A DNA stretch of 64,000 nucleotides from Orientallactaga sibirica (GCA_036365145.1 JAEOAD010000030.1:9634001-9698000), one strand, 5' to 3'. Shown: positions 11,657 to 22,541, numbered from the stretch's first letter. Translations and numbers: made by a program. The notes: generated by a model not told the origin, from the letters alone.

Positions 11657-11838
11657 AGTCTTTTTATTTTTTATTTATTCATTGGTTTGATGTAGGTAGC
11701 TGAGAAATTGAATTCCAGGCCAGCAGGCTTTGCAAGCACCTCTAACCACTGAGAAATGATGATGTTAGTGAACTTGATAAGTAGTAAGAACCCATAAAGA
11801 ACCTACTCATCTTGACTTTTTTAAGTTCTAAGGCAATT

Positions 11839-12027
11839 TATTTATTTATTTTTAAGATTTATATTTATTTATTTGAGACAATGGGTGCGCCAGGGCCTCT
11901 AGCCACTGCAAACAAACTCGACACATGCACCGCCATGTGTATTTAGCTTACATGGGACCTGGAGAACCGAACTTGGGTCCTTTTTGCAGGCATGAGCCTT
12001 AACCGCTAAGCCATCTTTCCACTCCCC
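11839..12027 (-). mobile_element. tRNA-derived SINE (short type)
   Basis: Antisense copy with body 'ctgcaaacaaactcgacacatgc' and head 'ccgctaagccatctttcc'. Imperfect target duplication aggcaattt (about 11830) / aagcaattt (about 12029). Confidence 0.9.
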
Positions 12028-12184
12028 AAAGCAATTTTTGTTTGGAAAAGAAATAGTTTTAGGGATGTGTGTAGAACTTGTAATATATATGTAATGGAGA
12101 ATGTTTGTTGTATTAGACAGTACACTTTTAATTTGTAACTTTATTGCAACTGTCTGGAGTACCTTTTCATGGTTTATTATGAAA

Positions 12185-12690
12185 GTGGTAGGCAGCTTCA
12201 AAGCACCCCCAATGACCAACATCATGTTATTCATACTTTTGTTTTAGTACCTCCCCTTGAGTGTGGGCTTGGCCTTAGTGACTGACTGTAACAAATAGTA
12301 TGCAGCAGAGGTGATGGGGTGTAACTCCCAATATTAGCCTGTCACTTCTGTCTTTAATGATATGAAGGAAGCACCCTATGGGCAGGTTCATATTGCAAGG
12401 AACAGAGAATATCACCAGAGAGTACTAGAAGCCTTCATTCAAACAACCCTCAAGAGCTGACTGCTGACCAACAATCATGTATGTGAGCCTAGAGATTGAC
12501 TCACACCCACTTGAGCCTTCAGCTAGACTTCAGCCCTGGTTTGGTTGCAACTTTGAGAGACTATAAATAAGTGGAATTAATGCAGGTGGGCCCGGCCTGG
12601 ATTTCTGACCAACTAAAATGCCTGCTGTTGTATGCTACTAAGTTTTGGAGTGATGTTGTGTGTAGCATTAGATAAATAATTTTTTGCACT
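12185..12690 (+). mobile_element. MLT1-like MaLR LTR
   Basis: Recognisable order of MLT1 features: 'tagtatgcagcagaggtgatgggg', 'cttgagccttcagctaga', 'cttcagccctgg', then 'gctactaagttttgg' and 'gcattagataaata' at the end. This is an old LTR shared among placental mammals, here in plus orientation. Confidence 0.75.
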
Positions 12691-12960
12691 GTGCTGGTGA
12701 TTTGTCTGAAATCATGACAAAATGAAAAATTAAATACATCAATATAAAATAAAAAGTCAGAAATTTTCCTTCTTCTATTTTTCATCTACTATCATCTCTT
12801 CCTGAGATCCAGGCACAGAGAACAGAGACTAACAATGAAGCAGTTCAACAAATGCCAAATGGAGGCTAAGAGCAAAAGCACTAAGTTCCAGGCAGGAAAT
12901 CAGATCTCACCACACAGAGGATGCTGGGAAATTCTGAGGGAAGGATGCAGGAGCTCCAGC

Positions 12961-13131
12961 TTTTTTTTTTTTTTTTTTTTTTTTTTTGGTTTTGCAAGGT
13001 AGGGTCTCACTCTGGTCCAGGCTGACCTGGAATTAACTATGTAGTCTCAGGGTGGCCTTGAACTCTTGGCGATCCTCCTACCTCTGCCTCCCAAGTGCTG
13101 GGATTAAAGGAGTGTGCCACCACGCCCGGCA
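12961..13131 (-). mobile_element. B1 SINE
   Basis: Poly-T then 'gtagggtctcactctggtccaggctgacc' through 'gtgccaccacgcccggc'. Target duplication agctccagc at 12952-12960 and 13132-13140. Confidence 0.97.
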
Positions 13132-13469
13132 AGCTCCAGCTTTTTGAAGTCTGAGGGGTAATGTAGCTGGAAATAGCATCCTCATGCTGAATTCAAATTT
13201 CATAGTCTGGGTTAAATCCATATTCACAACTTGATTCTTTCTCCAGCCCAGTAACAGAAACAAAGAAGGACTTCACTTCTATCCTACACATGAAGTAACT
13301 GAGGCTCAAGGTCATCTTCCAATAAGACATAAACGTCAGACCTTCCTATCTATATCTAATGACATTTTTGTGATATTAACATAACAGTATGCCAGTAGTG
13401 GACAATGCAGCCTATGACTCAGCTACACATATTATTCTAGTTCAGCATTTTCACTTTTTAATTTATTTT

Positions 13470-14133
13470 TTTGTGTGCGAGCATAGTAGTATATGTGGTA
13501 GGGTGTATTTACATGTATGCACTGATGCTGCACCCCATAAGCTCCCCTGAGGCACCCCTGTAGTGGCCAGAGTGTAGGATGCCCCTCCCATCACTCATTG
13601 TCATTTCTGCAGAGTGTCTTACTAGTTACAAAGCTTGCCATTCTCAAGCCTCAGGGATTCTCCTGCTTCTGCTGCTCACAGGACTGGGGTCACAGTGAAC
13701 TATTTACATGGGTTCCAACTCCGGTGGTCTCAGGCTCCTCCTGATTGCACACTTAATCATTTTAAGTCATCTCTCCAGCCCTATTATATTTCTCTCTGTG
13801 TGTGATGTATGCATATATGTATGTATGGGTTATGTGCCGATTCACGAACTCCTGTGCACTGCTAGCAGGCCAGAGGAAGACATCACGTGTTCTCTTCTTG
13901 CTCTTCCACCTTATTTTCCTGAGACAATCTCACATTGAACCCAGAGTTCACCATTTTTCTTACCTAGGCTGGCTGACCAGCAAGCCCCAGCAATCTTCCT
14001 GTCCCTGTTCCTCTCAGCGCTGGTGTTACAGGTATCAGCCATATATCTGGCTTTTTATACAGGTGTTGTGGAGCCAAACTCATGTCCTTATGCTTGTGCA
14101 GCAAGCACTCTTAGCCATTGACTATTTCCCCAA
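13470..14133 (-). mobile_element. Old B3/RSINE-like repeats (unit 1)
   Basis: The segment 13915-14133 has the antisense B3 pattern: 'ctgagacaatctcacattgaac', 'ggctggctgaccagcaagcccc', 'ctggtgttacaggtatcagcc', 'gccattgactatttccccaacccc'. The preceding 13470-13785 looks like a second diverged member ending 'catctctccagcccta'. The duplicate lies at 18042-18707. Confidence 0.65.
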
Positions 14134-14200
14134 CCCCTAATCAGTAGTTTTATAACAGTGGTCTAGAACCAGCAATATCATCTAGGAATTTGTTAGCATG

Positions 14201-14357
14201 TTTCTTTTTGTTTGTTTTTTGAGGTAGGGTCTCGCTCTAGCCCAGGCTTACCTGGAATTCACTATGTACTCTCAGGGTGGCCTTGAACTCACTGTGATCC
14301 TCTTATCTGTGCCTACATGGGGTGTTGGGACTAAAGGCGTGTGCCACCATGCCTGGG
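14201..14357 (-). mobile_element. B1 SINE (unit 1)
   Basis: 'gaggtagggtctcgctctagcccaggcttacctgg' to 'gtgccaccatgcctggg'. It is present at the same place in unit 2 (18775-18931), so it predates the duplication. Imperfect flanking 'taggaatttg/taggaagttt' fits a target duplication. Confidence 0.95.
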
Positions 14358-15430
14358 TTATTAGGAAGTTTTAAAAAATAAAACAAAAATCAGTTCTCCC
14401 TCAGACCTATTGAGTCAGACTCTGCGAGTGGGACCCACCTATGTGGATTTTAAACCGTGTTCGGAGTGACTCTGATGCACACTGATATTGGACAACAGCT
14501 GCACCCCAATGTTTCTTAGGACAGCCACCTCTATTATGACTACAAGTCTCTCTAAAAAACTTAGCATAGAAACTCGCCTAAAGAAGATTTTTCAAAAGGC
14601 CTCACCATTACCTTTCCTGGTAATTTCTGTAACCTCTTCACCAGCCAGGGCTGCAGAGTTAATTCCTGGGCTTCTTCCTGGGTAGGCCTGCGCATACCTT
14701 CCACATGCCAGAGTCAGGAGAGAATGCCCTAAGTTCGGGAGGAGGGACTCACGACAACTTTTCATGGTTGACTACGTTTTTTAAAAAGCCACTTCAAGGG
14801 TACATAAACCAGTCAGGAAATCCACTTGTTTAGGAGGGAGGTGGGAGGTAGGCGCGGGGGTGGAGCGTGGGGCGGAGCAACACTCGCAGCTCCGGAATCC
14901 CAGCCTTGCAAGAGTTGCCGCGTCTCCCCTTCCCCCTCCGGATCTGTCCCGAGCCCTGCCACCTAAACTCACCCCGCTGGTGGACCACGACACGTCGAGC
15001 ACCTCAGCTCAGGATTTCTCGGAATTCCTCTGGCCAAGTTCAGCCAAGGGAATTGTCCGGATCGCGGCGAACTGTCCGCCCCCTGGCACCCTCTGGTTTT
15101 CTGCCCCCGCGAGAGCAGTCTGGTGTGCAGCGGACGAGGGTGCCGTGCCGCCGCTGAAAAATGAGCGGTGCCGCGAGGGTGGCCCGCAGCTGCAGATAAC
15201 GCGCGCAAGACCGCGGGCGGCCGGTCCGCGTCCCAGCGCAGCACCGTGCCGCGCCCCGAGGGCTGCGAGGACTCAGGGGAGCCGGAGATGCCGCGGGCGG
15301 AGGAAGGCGCGGCCCGCACGACCCCGGGGGCGCGAGGCTGACGCCGCCCGCTGGTCCTGCAGCCGCGTTCCCTCGGAGGTTCCCAGAGCGGCGGGAGCAG
15401 CGGCCGCGTTGAGTGGGGTCCCGGCCGCCA

Positions 15431-15803
15431 ATGCCTCAGAAGATGGAGAAGTTTCTACAGATCGCGCCGCACTCCCTGGCCATCGTCCTGGGCACAGCCG
15501 AAGGCCCAGGGGAGGTGGAGAAGCCGCAGGGCACTCAGCCTCTGCACAGGGCCCCGGCAGAACCTCGGCAGCTGGCCCGACACCACATCGGCTACGAGAT
15601 CTTCGCGGATTTCAAAGCCGAGAACATGCAGCACTTCTGGAACAAGAAGGTCACGGCCGCGGTCGCTGAGACCTTCTTCCTGGGTTGGATCGACGAGCAG
15701 GTCTTGCTGATCCAGGGGAAGGAGGAGCATCTGGAGGCGCTGCGCGAGGGCTGGATGCGCCGGGCGCTGCGCCCACCCTCGGGCTTCCACATCCGCTGCC
15801 TAG
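15431..15803 (+). CDS. STOX2: Storkhead-box 2, first coding exon, copy 1 (partial CDS)
   Basis: Encodes 124 residues plus one base of a glycine codon. STOX proteins are winged-helix (storkhead-box) regulators; STOX1 and STOX2 are linked to trophoblast and placental biology. This exon is the N-terminal part shared with STOX1: 'IAPHSLAIVL' near residues 10-19, the block 'FADFKAENMQHFWNKK' near 58-73, and 'RRALRPPSGFHIRCLG' at the end. The storkhead DNA-binding domain itself is on later exons outside the window. The frame has an in-frame TGA at 15410-15412, so translation starts at ATG 15431 or, with a better context (A at -3, G at +4), at ATG 15443. The exon ends in phase 1 at a GTGAGT donor, which fits joining to the known GDVSPI-type exon 2. 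STOX1 is less likely because its exon 1 is more diverged. Confidence 0.88.
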
Positions 15804-15809
15804 GTGAGT
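15804..15809 (+). other. STOX2: Splice donor of STOX2 exon 1, copy 1
   Basis: CTAG|GTGAGT is a near-consensus 5' splice site placed exactly where similarity to STOX1/2 exon 1 ends. The open frame continues into the intron by chance. Confidence 0.85.
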
Positions 15810-16299
15810 GGGATAGCTCCGTCAAGTCGCGGGCAGTCTGGCCCGAGAGTACCGACTCAGCCCTCGTGTGCCTGTGCGGCAGCGGAGCCCGCGCCCACGC
15901 CGGGGTTCCTGTGCCTGGCGCCCTGGGCCGGGGAGGGGCCCGCCGCGCTCGGGGCACTTCCTGGCATTTTCCTGGCCAAACGCCTTCCCCGCCAGCCCGC
16001 GGAGCCTACCTGTCGAAGCGTCCCAGGGCAGGGCGAGGCGGTGCCTGGGGCTGGCCAGGTAGGCGGCGCGCCGGAGCTCAGAGAGGGGGGCGCTGCGGCT
16101 CCCGCCCGGAGTGTCACTGGTCCCCGGAGTGACCATCAAGTCCTGGAAGGGGTCACGGTGGACTGAGGTAGCTGCAGGTACCTGTGCGGTTCTCTCTTGG
16201 AAGCTGAGGTTCAGGTTCATCGCGGTCCCGCGGGAGAGCTTTTCCCCTGGAGGAGACCTTGTGGGGAGGAGGGGGCGTCCCGTGACTCAGGTGTGGCGA

Positions 16300-17300
16300 A
16301 ATTTTCATGCATGTGCATTTCTGTACCAGGCGAAAGGTAGATTTTGTCTTAATGCTTTGCCTCTATTGCAGCTTTCAAGTCGTTTTGTGTGATTTTAGGG
16401 GTTAAAAAGAGGGAGAAAACGAGTTAGAAGGGAGCTGGAGAGGTGTTCCGTCCTTACTTGCAGTGTTACTTTTGTTACACTACTTAATTATCCCCCTTAA
16501 TCCAGTTTACTGAGCTTTTAGAATATGCTTTTTAGGGTTAGACCCGGGGCCTGGTAGCTAAGCCAATAGAATAAATAGAATGCTTTATGAACCGTTTTCA
16601 AGGAAGAAAGCATTCTTTCTAGTTTCAGGGCTTAAAATTCTTTCATGACATTTTGGGAGGAGGTCAAAAGTTCAAACTCTAATAAAGCTTCCTTTTCCTT
16701 ACCGATGGTTGCTAGGCCTGTCTCTGAAGTATTAGCTTTTACCTGCTAAATGTGTCTTCTATTCCCTTGGTAAATTTATAACATTTTTATATTGTTGATT
16801 TTCTTTGTCTATTTTTGCATGGTAGATTTTTTTTTTTTTACAAAGCTTCCTTTGACTGGAGTAGACAAAGGGCTAATAAAGCTTGCAATTTGTGAGTTCC
16901 ATAAGCTATACTGCATTTAAAGGACCTCTCCCCCCCCTTTCCCTCTCTTCCTCTCATTCCCACCCTTCTCTTCCCTCCCTCCCCCCACCCTTTTTTTTTT
17001 AGCAGAAATCTCAATAGAGTCCCTGTAATTAAAGTGCCTTAGTAAAGCCCTTAACTTAGTAGAGGACTTTCTCTTAGAAGGAAGGCAGTTAATGAAAAAG
17101 CAGGGGTGATACCTGCTGATATCCAAGTAATAACTGCATTGTCAGTTAAAAATTTCAATGGGAGTTTCATTTATGCTTCAGTAATGATGGTATAGTGCCG
17201 AATTTTCTGAGAGAGGTGTATCTACTATAAAAATTCACTAGTAGAATCTCAATGACTGCTGCAGGTTCCTAATATTTGTCATATATTAAAATTTTTTGCA
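16300..17300. other. Intron sequence in unit 1, nothing further recognised
   Basis: Non-coding sequence with T-runs at about 16829 and a pyrimidine-rich stretch at 16925-17000. Duplicated at 20870-21865 with small homopolymer differences. Confidence 0.6.
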
Positions 17301-17305
17301 ATATA

Positions 17306-17522
17306 TATTTTTAATTAATTTATATTTATTTATTTATTATTTATTTGAGAGTGACAGAAAGAGGCAGATAGATAGAGAATGGGCTCACCACGGCCTCCAG
17401 CCACTACAAGTGAACTCCAGATGCATATGCCACCTTGTGCATCTGGCTTACGTGGGTCCTGCAACTGGGGTCCTCCCGCTTCACAGGCAAGTGCTTAACA
17501 GCTAAGCCATCTCTCCAATCCC
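17306..17522 (-). mobile_element. tRNA-derived SINE (unit 1)
   Basis: Antisense: 'ttatttatttgagagtgacag', 'gccactacaagtgaactccagatgc', 'gctaagccatctctccaatccc'. Shared with unit 2, which has two extra 'gacagaca' repeat units in the tail. Followed at about 17607-17634 by a GA/GT simple repeat. Confidence 0.93.
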
Positions 17523-18041
17523 GGTCATATGTTTTATCGGGCCTTGAAATGCCAAAGTTACAAAGCCAAGGTGACCACAATACAGTGATGTTAATTGCAA
17601 ATACAAAAGAGAGAGAGAGAGAGAGTGTGTGTGTATGTCAACAAACCAAAGGGGGAAAAAATCACAAGAGTATGTTCAGAGGAAGCCTTGCTGAAACTTT
17701 TTGCGAAGAGTGATTGACATTATCTTAGGGATACCTCAGAATTTATCTAATTAACGTACAAAAGCATGAAGAAATTGTTGTCTTTGGCACTTTACTATTA
17801 GTAATGAATCTTACATTGTTTATGATTTAGTTTTTTATTTTATGGATGTGCATTAACTTCAGCACCAGCTGCGGCAATGGACATTGCTGCAAGTGGTATA
17901 TTCCTACTTGCTGAGCTTGAACTCAACTCATCAATCACACCTAAGCCTCTGAAGTAGCAGCTGGTTCAAGTTTTATTATTCTTTTTTGACTCAGCTACAC
18001 ATATTATTCTAGTTCAGCATTTTCACTTTTTAATTTATTTT

Positions 18042-18707
18042 TTTTGTGTGCGAGCATAGTAGTATATGTGGTAGTGGGTGTATTTACATGTATGCACTGA
18101 TGCTGCACCCCATAAGCTCCCTGAGGCACCCCTGTAGTGGCCAGAGTGTAGGATGCCCCTCCCATCACTCATTGTCATTTCTGCAGAGTGTCTTACTAGT
18201 TACAAAGCTTGCCATTCTCAAGCCTCAGGGATTCTCCTGCTTCTGCTGCTCACAGGACTGGGGTCACAGTGAACTATTTACATGGGTTCCAACTCCGGTG
18301 GTCTCAGGCTCCTCCTGATTGCACACTTAATCATTTTAAGTCATCTCTCCAGCCCTATTATATTTCTCTCTGTGTGTGATGTATGCATATGTGTATGTAT
18401 GGGTTATGTGCAGATTCACGAACCCCTGTGCACTGCTAGCAGGCCAGAGGAAGACATCACGTGTCCTCTTCTTGCTCTTCCACCTTATTTTCCTGAGACA
18501 ATCTCACATTGAACCCAGAGTTCACCATTTTTCTTACCTAGGCTGGCTGACCAGCAAGCCCCAGCAATCTTCCTGTCCCTGTTCCTCTCAGCGCTGGTGT
18601 TACAGGTATCAGCCATATGTCTGGCTTTTTATGCAGGTGTTGTGGAGCCAAACTCATGTCCTTATGCTTGTGCAGCAAGCACTCTTAGCCATTGACTATT
18701 TCCCCAA
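18042..18707 (-). mobile_element. Old B3/RSINE-like repeats (unit 2)
   Basis: Duplicate of 13470-14133 with a handful of substitutions (for example 'atatgtgt' for 'atatatgt'). Confidence 0.65.
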
Positions 18708-18774
18708 CCCCTAATCAGTAGTTTTATAACAGTGGTCTAGAACCAGCAATATCATCTAGGAATTTGTTAGCATG

Positions 18775-18931
18775 TTTCTTTTTGTTTGGTGTTTGAGGTA
18801 GGGTCTCGCTCTAGCCCAGGCTTACCTGGAATTCACTATGTACTCTCAGGGTGGCCTTGAACTCACTGTGATCCTCTTATCTGTGCCTACATGGGGTGTT
18901 GGGACTAAAGGCGTGTGCCACCACGCCTGGG
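18775..18931 (-). mobile_element. B1 SINE (unit 2)
   Basis: Duplicate of the B1 at 14201-14357. Confidence 0.95.
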
Positions 18932-20004
18932 TTATTAGGAAGTTTTAAAAAATAAAACAAAAATCAGTTCTCCCTCAGACCTATTGAGTCAGACTCTGCG
19001 AGTGGGACCCACCTATGTGGATTTTAAACCGTGTTCGAAGTGACTCTGATGCACACTGATATTGGACAACAGCTGCACCCCAATGTTTCTTAGGACAGCC
19101 ACCTCTAATTATGACTACAAGTCTCTCTAAAAAACTTAGCATAGAAACTCGCCTAAAGAAGATTTTTCAAAAGGCCTCACCATTACTTTTCCTGGTAATT
19201 TCTGTAACCTCTTCACCAGCCAGGGCTGCAGAGTTAATTCCTGGGCTTCTTCCTGGGTAGGCCCGCGCATACCTTCCACATGCCAGAGTCAGGAGAGAAT
19301 GCCCTAAGTTCGGGAGGAGGGACTCACGACAACTTTTCATGGTTGACTACGTTTTTTAAAAAGCCACTTCAAGGGTACATAAACCAGTCAGGAAATCCAC
19401 TTGTTTAGGAGGGAGGTGGGAGGTAGGCGCGGGGGTGGAGCGTGGGGCGGAGCAACACTCGCAGCTCCGGAATCCCAGCCTTGCAAGAGTTGCCGCGTCT
19501 CCCCTTCCCCCTCCGGATCTGTCCCGAGCCCTGCCACCTAAACTCACCCCGCTGGTGGACCACGACACGTCGAGCACCTCAGCTCAGGATTTCTCGGAAT
19601 TCCTCTGGCCAAGTTCAGCCAAGGGAATTGTCCGGATCGCGGCGAACTGTCCGCCCCCTGGCACCCTCTGGTTTTCTGCCCCGCGAGAGCAGTCTGGTGT
19701 GCAGCGGACGAGGTGCCGTGCCGCGCCGCTGAAAATGAGCGGTGCCGCGAGGGTGGCCCGCAGCTGCAGATAACGCGCGCAAGACCGCGGGCGGCCGGTC
19801 CGCGTCCCAGCGCAGCACCGTGCCGCGCCCCGAGGGCTGCGAGGACTCAGGGGAGCCGGAGATGCCGCGGGCGGAGGAAGGCGCGGCCCGCACGACCCCG
19901 GGGGCGCGAGGCTGACGCCGCCCGCTGGTCCTGCAGCCGCGTTCCCTCGGAGGTTCCCAGAGCGGCGGGAGCAGCGGCCGCGTTGAGTGGGGTCCCGGCC
20001 GCCA

Positions 20005-20377
20005 ATGCCTCAGAAGATGGAGAAGTTTCTACAGATCGCGCCGCACTCCCTGGCCATCGTCCTGGGCACAGCCGAAGGCCCAGGGGAGGTGGAGAAGCCG
20101 CAGGGCACTCAGCCTCTGCACAGGGCCCCGGCAGAACCTCGGCAGCTGGCCCGACACCACATCGGCTACGAGATCTTCGCGGATTTCAAAGCCGAGAACA
20201 TGCAGCACTTCTGGAACAAGAAGGTCACGGCCGCGGTCGCTGAGACCTTCTTCCTGGGTTGGATCGACGAGCAGGTCTTGCTGATCCAGGGGAAGGAGGA
20301 GCATCTGGAGGCGCTGCGCGAGGGCTGGATGCGCCGGGCGCTGCGCCCACCCTCGGGCTTCCACATCCGCTGCCTAG
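20005..20377 (+). CDS. STOX2: Storkhead-box 2, first coding exon, copy 2 (partial CDS)
   Basis: Same 124 residues as copy 1 with no amino-acid difference, the same in-frame TGA upstream (19984-19986), the same two candidate start codons (20005 and 20017) and the same donor. The copy nearest the rest of the gene would be the default exon 1 if the duplication is real. A transcript starting in copy 1 could skip copy 2, which has no splice acceptor because it is a first exon, and would give the same protein. The predicted effect is thus a doubled promoter rather than a changed protein. Confidence 0.88.
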
Positions 20378-20383
20378 GTGAGT
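20378..20383 (+). other. STOX2: Splice donor of STOX2 exon 1, copy 2
   Basis: Identical CTAG|GTGAGT donor. Confidence 0.85.
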
Positions 20384-21869
20384 GGGATAGCTCCGTCAAG
20401 TCGCGGGCAGTCTGGCCCGAGAGTACCGACTCAGCCCTCGTGTGCCTGTGCGGCAGCGGAGCCCGCGCCCACGCCGGGGTTCCTGTGCCTGGCGCCCTGG
20501 GCCGGGGAAGGGCCCGCCGCGCTCGGGGCACTTCCTGGCATTTTCCTGGCCAAACGCCTTCCCCGCCAGCCCGCGGAGCCTACCTGTCGAAGCGTCCCAG
20601 GGCAGGGCGAGGCGGTGCCTGGGGCTGGCCAGGTAGGCGGCGCGCCGGAGCTCAGAGAGGGGGGCGCTGCGGCTCCCGCCCGGAGTGTCACTGGTCCCCG
20701 GAGTGACCATCAAGTCCTGGAAGGGGTCACGGTGGACTGAGGTAGCTGCAGGTACCTGTGCGGTTCTCTCTTGGAAGCTGAGGTTCAGGTTCATCGCGGT
20801 CCCGCGGGAGAGCTTTTCCCCTGGAGGAGACCTTGTGGGGAGGAGGGGGCGTCCCGTGACTCAGGTGTGGCGAAATTTTCATGCATTTCTGTACCAGGCG
20901 AAAGGTAGATTTTGTCTTAATGCTTTGCCTCTATTGCAGCTTTCAAGTCGTTTTGTGTGATTTTAGGGGTTAAAAGAGGGAGAAAACGAGTTAGAAGGGA
21001 GCTGGAGAGGTGTTCCGTCCTTACTTGCAGTGTTACTTTTGTTACACTACTTAATTATCCCCCTTAATCCAGTTTACTGAGCTTTTAGAATATGCTTTTT
21101 AGGGTTAGACCCGGGGCCTGGTAGCTAAGCCAATAGAATAAATAGAATGCTTTATGAACCGTTTTCAAGGAAGAAAGCATTCTTTCTAGTTTCAGGGCTT
21201 AAAATTCTTTCATGACATTTTGGGAGGAGGTCAAAAGTTCAAACTCTAATAAAGCTTCCTTTTCCTTACCGATGGTTGCTAGGCCTGTCTCTGAAGTATT
21301 AGCTTTTACCTGCTAAATGTGTCTTCTATTCCCTTGGTAAATTTATAACATTTTTATATTGTTGATTTTCTTTGTCTATTTTTGCATGGTAGATTTTTTT
21401 TTTTTTTTTTTACAAAGCTTCCTTTGACTGGAGTAGACAAAGGGCTAATAAAGCTTGCAATTTGTGAGTTCCATAAGCTATACTGCATTTAAAGGACCTC
21501 TCCCCCCCCTTTCCCTCTCTTCCTCTCATTCCCACCCTTCTCTTCCCTCCCTCCCCACCCTTTTTTTTTAGCAGAAATCTCAATAGAGTCCCTGTAATTA
21601 AAGTGCCTTAGTAAAGCCCTTAACTTAGTAGAGGACTTTCTCTTAGAAGGAAGGCAGCTAATGAAAAAGCAGGGGTGATACCTGCTGATATCCAAGTAAT
21701 AACTGCATTGTCAGTTAAAAATTTCAATGGGAGTTTCATTTATGCTTCAGTAATGATGGTATAGTGCCGAATTGTCTGAGAGAGGTGTATCTACTATAAA
21801 AATTCACTAGTAGAATCTCAATGACGGCTGCAGGTTCCTAATATTCGTCATATATTAAAATTTTTTTGC

Positions 21870-22101
21870 AATATATATTTTTAATTAATTTATATTTATT
21901 TATTTATTATTTATTTGAGAGTGACAGACAGACAGAAAGAGGCAGATAGATAGAGAATGGGCTCACCACGGCCTCCAGCCACTACAAGTGGAACTCCAGA
22001 TGCATATGCCACCTTATGCGTCTGGCTTACGGGGGTCCTGCAACTGGGGTCCTCCCGCTTCACAGGCAAGTGCTTAACCGCTAAGCCGTCTCTCCAATCC
22101 C
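21870..22101 (-). mobile_element. tRNA-derived SINE (unit 2)
   Basis: Duplicate of 17306-17522, with extra 'gacagaca' in the simple-sequence tail. Confidence 0.93.
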
Positions 22102-22541
22102 AGTCATATGTTTTATCGGGCCTTGAAATGCCAAAGTTACAAAGCCAAGGTGACCACAATACAGTGATGTTAATTGCAAATACAAAAGAGAGAAAGAGAG
22201 AGAGAGAGTGTGTGTATGTCAACAAACCAAAGGGGGGAAAAAATCACAAGAGTATGTTCAGAGGAAGCCTTGCTGAAACTTTTTGCGAAGAGTGATTGAC
22301 ATTATCTTAGGGATACCTCAGAATTTATCTAATTAACGTACAAAAGCATGAAGAAATTGTTGTCTTTGGCACTTTACTATTAGTAATGAATCTTACATTG
22401 TTTATGATTTAGTTTTTTATTTTATGGATGTGCAATGGACATTGCTGCAAGTGGTATATTCCTACTTGCTGAGCTTGAACTCAACTCATCAATCACACCT
22501 AAGCCTCTGAAGTAGCAGCTGGTTCAAGTTTTATTATTCTT

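Larger units (their letters stand above)
14840..16290 (+). promoter_or_regulatory. STOX2: CpG island and promoter region of STOX2 exon 1 (copy 1)
   Basis: Sharp change from AT-rich flank to dense CpG beginning at about 14840 and ending near 16290. A GC-box-like 'gtggggcggag' lies at about 14869, and many GCGC/CCGG sites surround and precede the exon. No TATA box at a sensible distance was found, as is usual for CpG-island promoters. The start site cannot be fixed from sequence. Several long ORFs on both strands here (up to 269 residues) are by-products of GC-rich, stop-poor DNA. Confidence 0.85.
13415..17986 (+). repeat. Tandem segmental duplication, unit 1 (4572 bp)
   Basis: Starts at 'tgactcagctacacatatt' and repeats head to tail from 17987. 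It carries old SINEs, a CpG island, STOX2 exon 1 and some downstream intron. Differences from unit 2, read by eye, are scattered substitutions, homopolymer changes, a 6-nt difference near 16310 and a 24-nt segment near 17853-17876 absent from unit 2. The last bases are 'attattctttttt', the target duplication plus a few T's of a B1 that is fully present at the end of unit 2. The breakpoint therefore lies in that B1's poly-T. Confidence 0.97.
19414..20865 (+). promoter_or_regulatory. STOX2: CpG island and promoter region of STOX2 exon 1 (copy 2)
   Basis: Near-identical to 14840-16290. Small differences cluster at 19680-19735: one fewer C in a C-run, 'gaggtgccgtgccgcgccgctg' against 'gagggtgccgtgccgccgctg', and one fewer A. 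They lie in the presumed 5'UTR and disturb the spurious long ORFs but not the exon frame. Confidence 0.85.
17987..22541 (+). repeat. Tandem segmental duplication, unit 2
   Basis: Second copy of 13415-17986, offset 4572-4574 bp through the exon. It ends at the target duplication tcaagttttattattctt (22524-22541) of a B1 SINE. The low divergence, concentrated in homopolymers and short repeats, points either to a recent duplication or to an assembly in which two haplotypes were placed in series. Confidence 0.97.

Noticed and set aside
14860..15669. Open frame of 269 codons over the CpG island
   Set aside because: It opens at a GTG, overlaps exon 1 in another frame, is R/A/P-rich and is broken by a small indel in the second copy. 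GC-rich DNA lacks stops by chance.
15804..16166. Open frames after the exon-1 donor, both strands
   Set aside because: They start after a consensus splice donor and are composition artefacts of the island.
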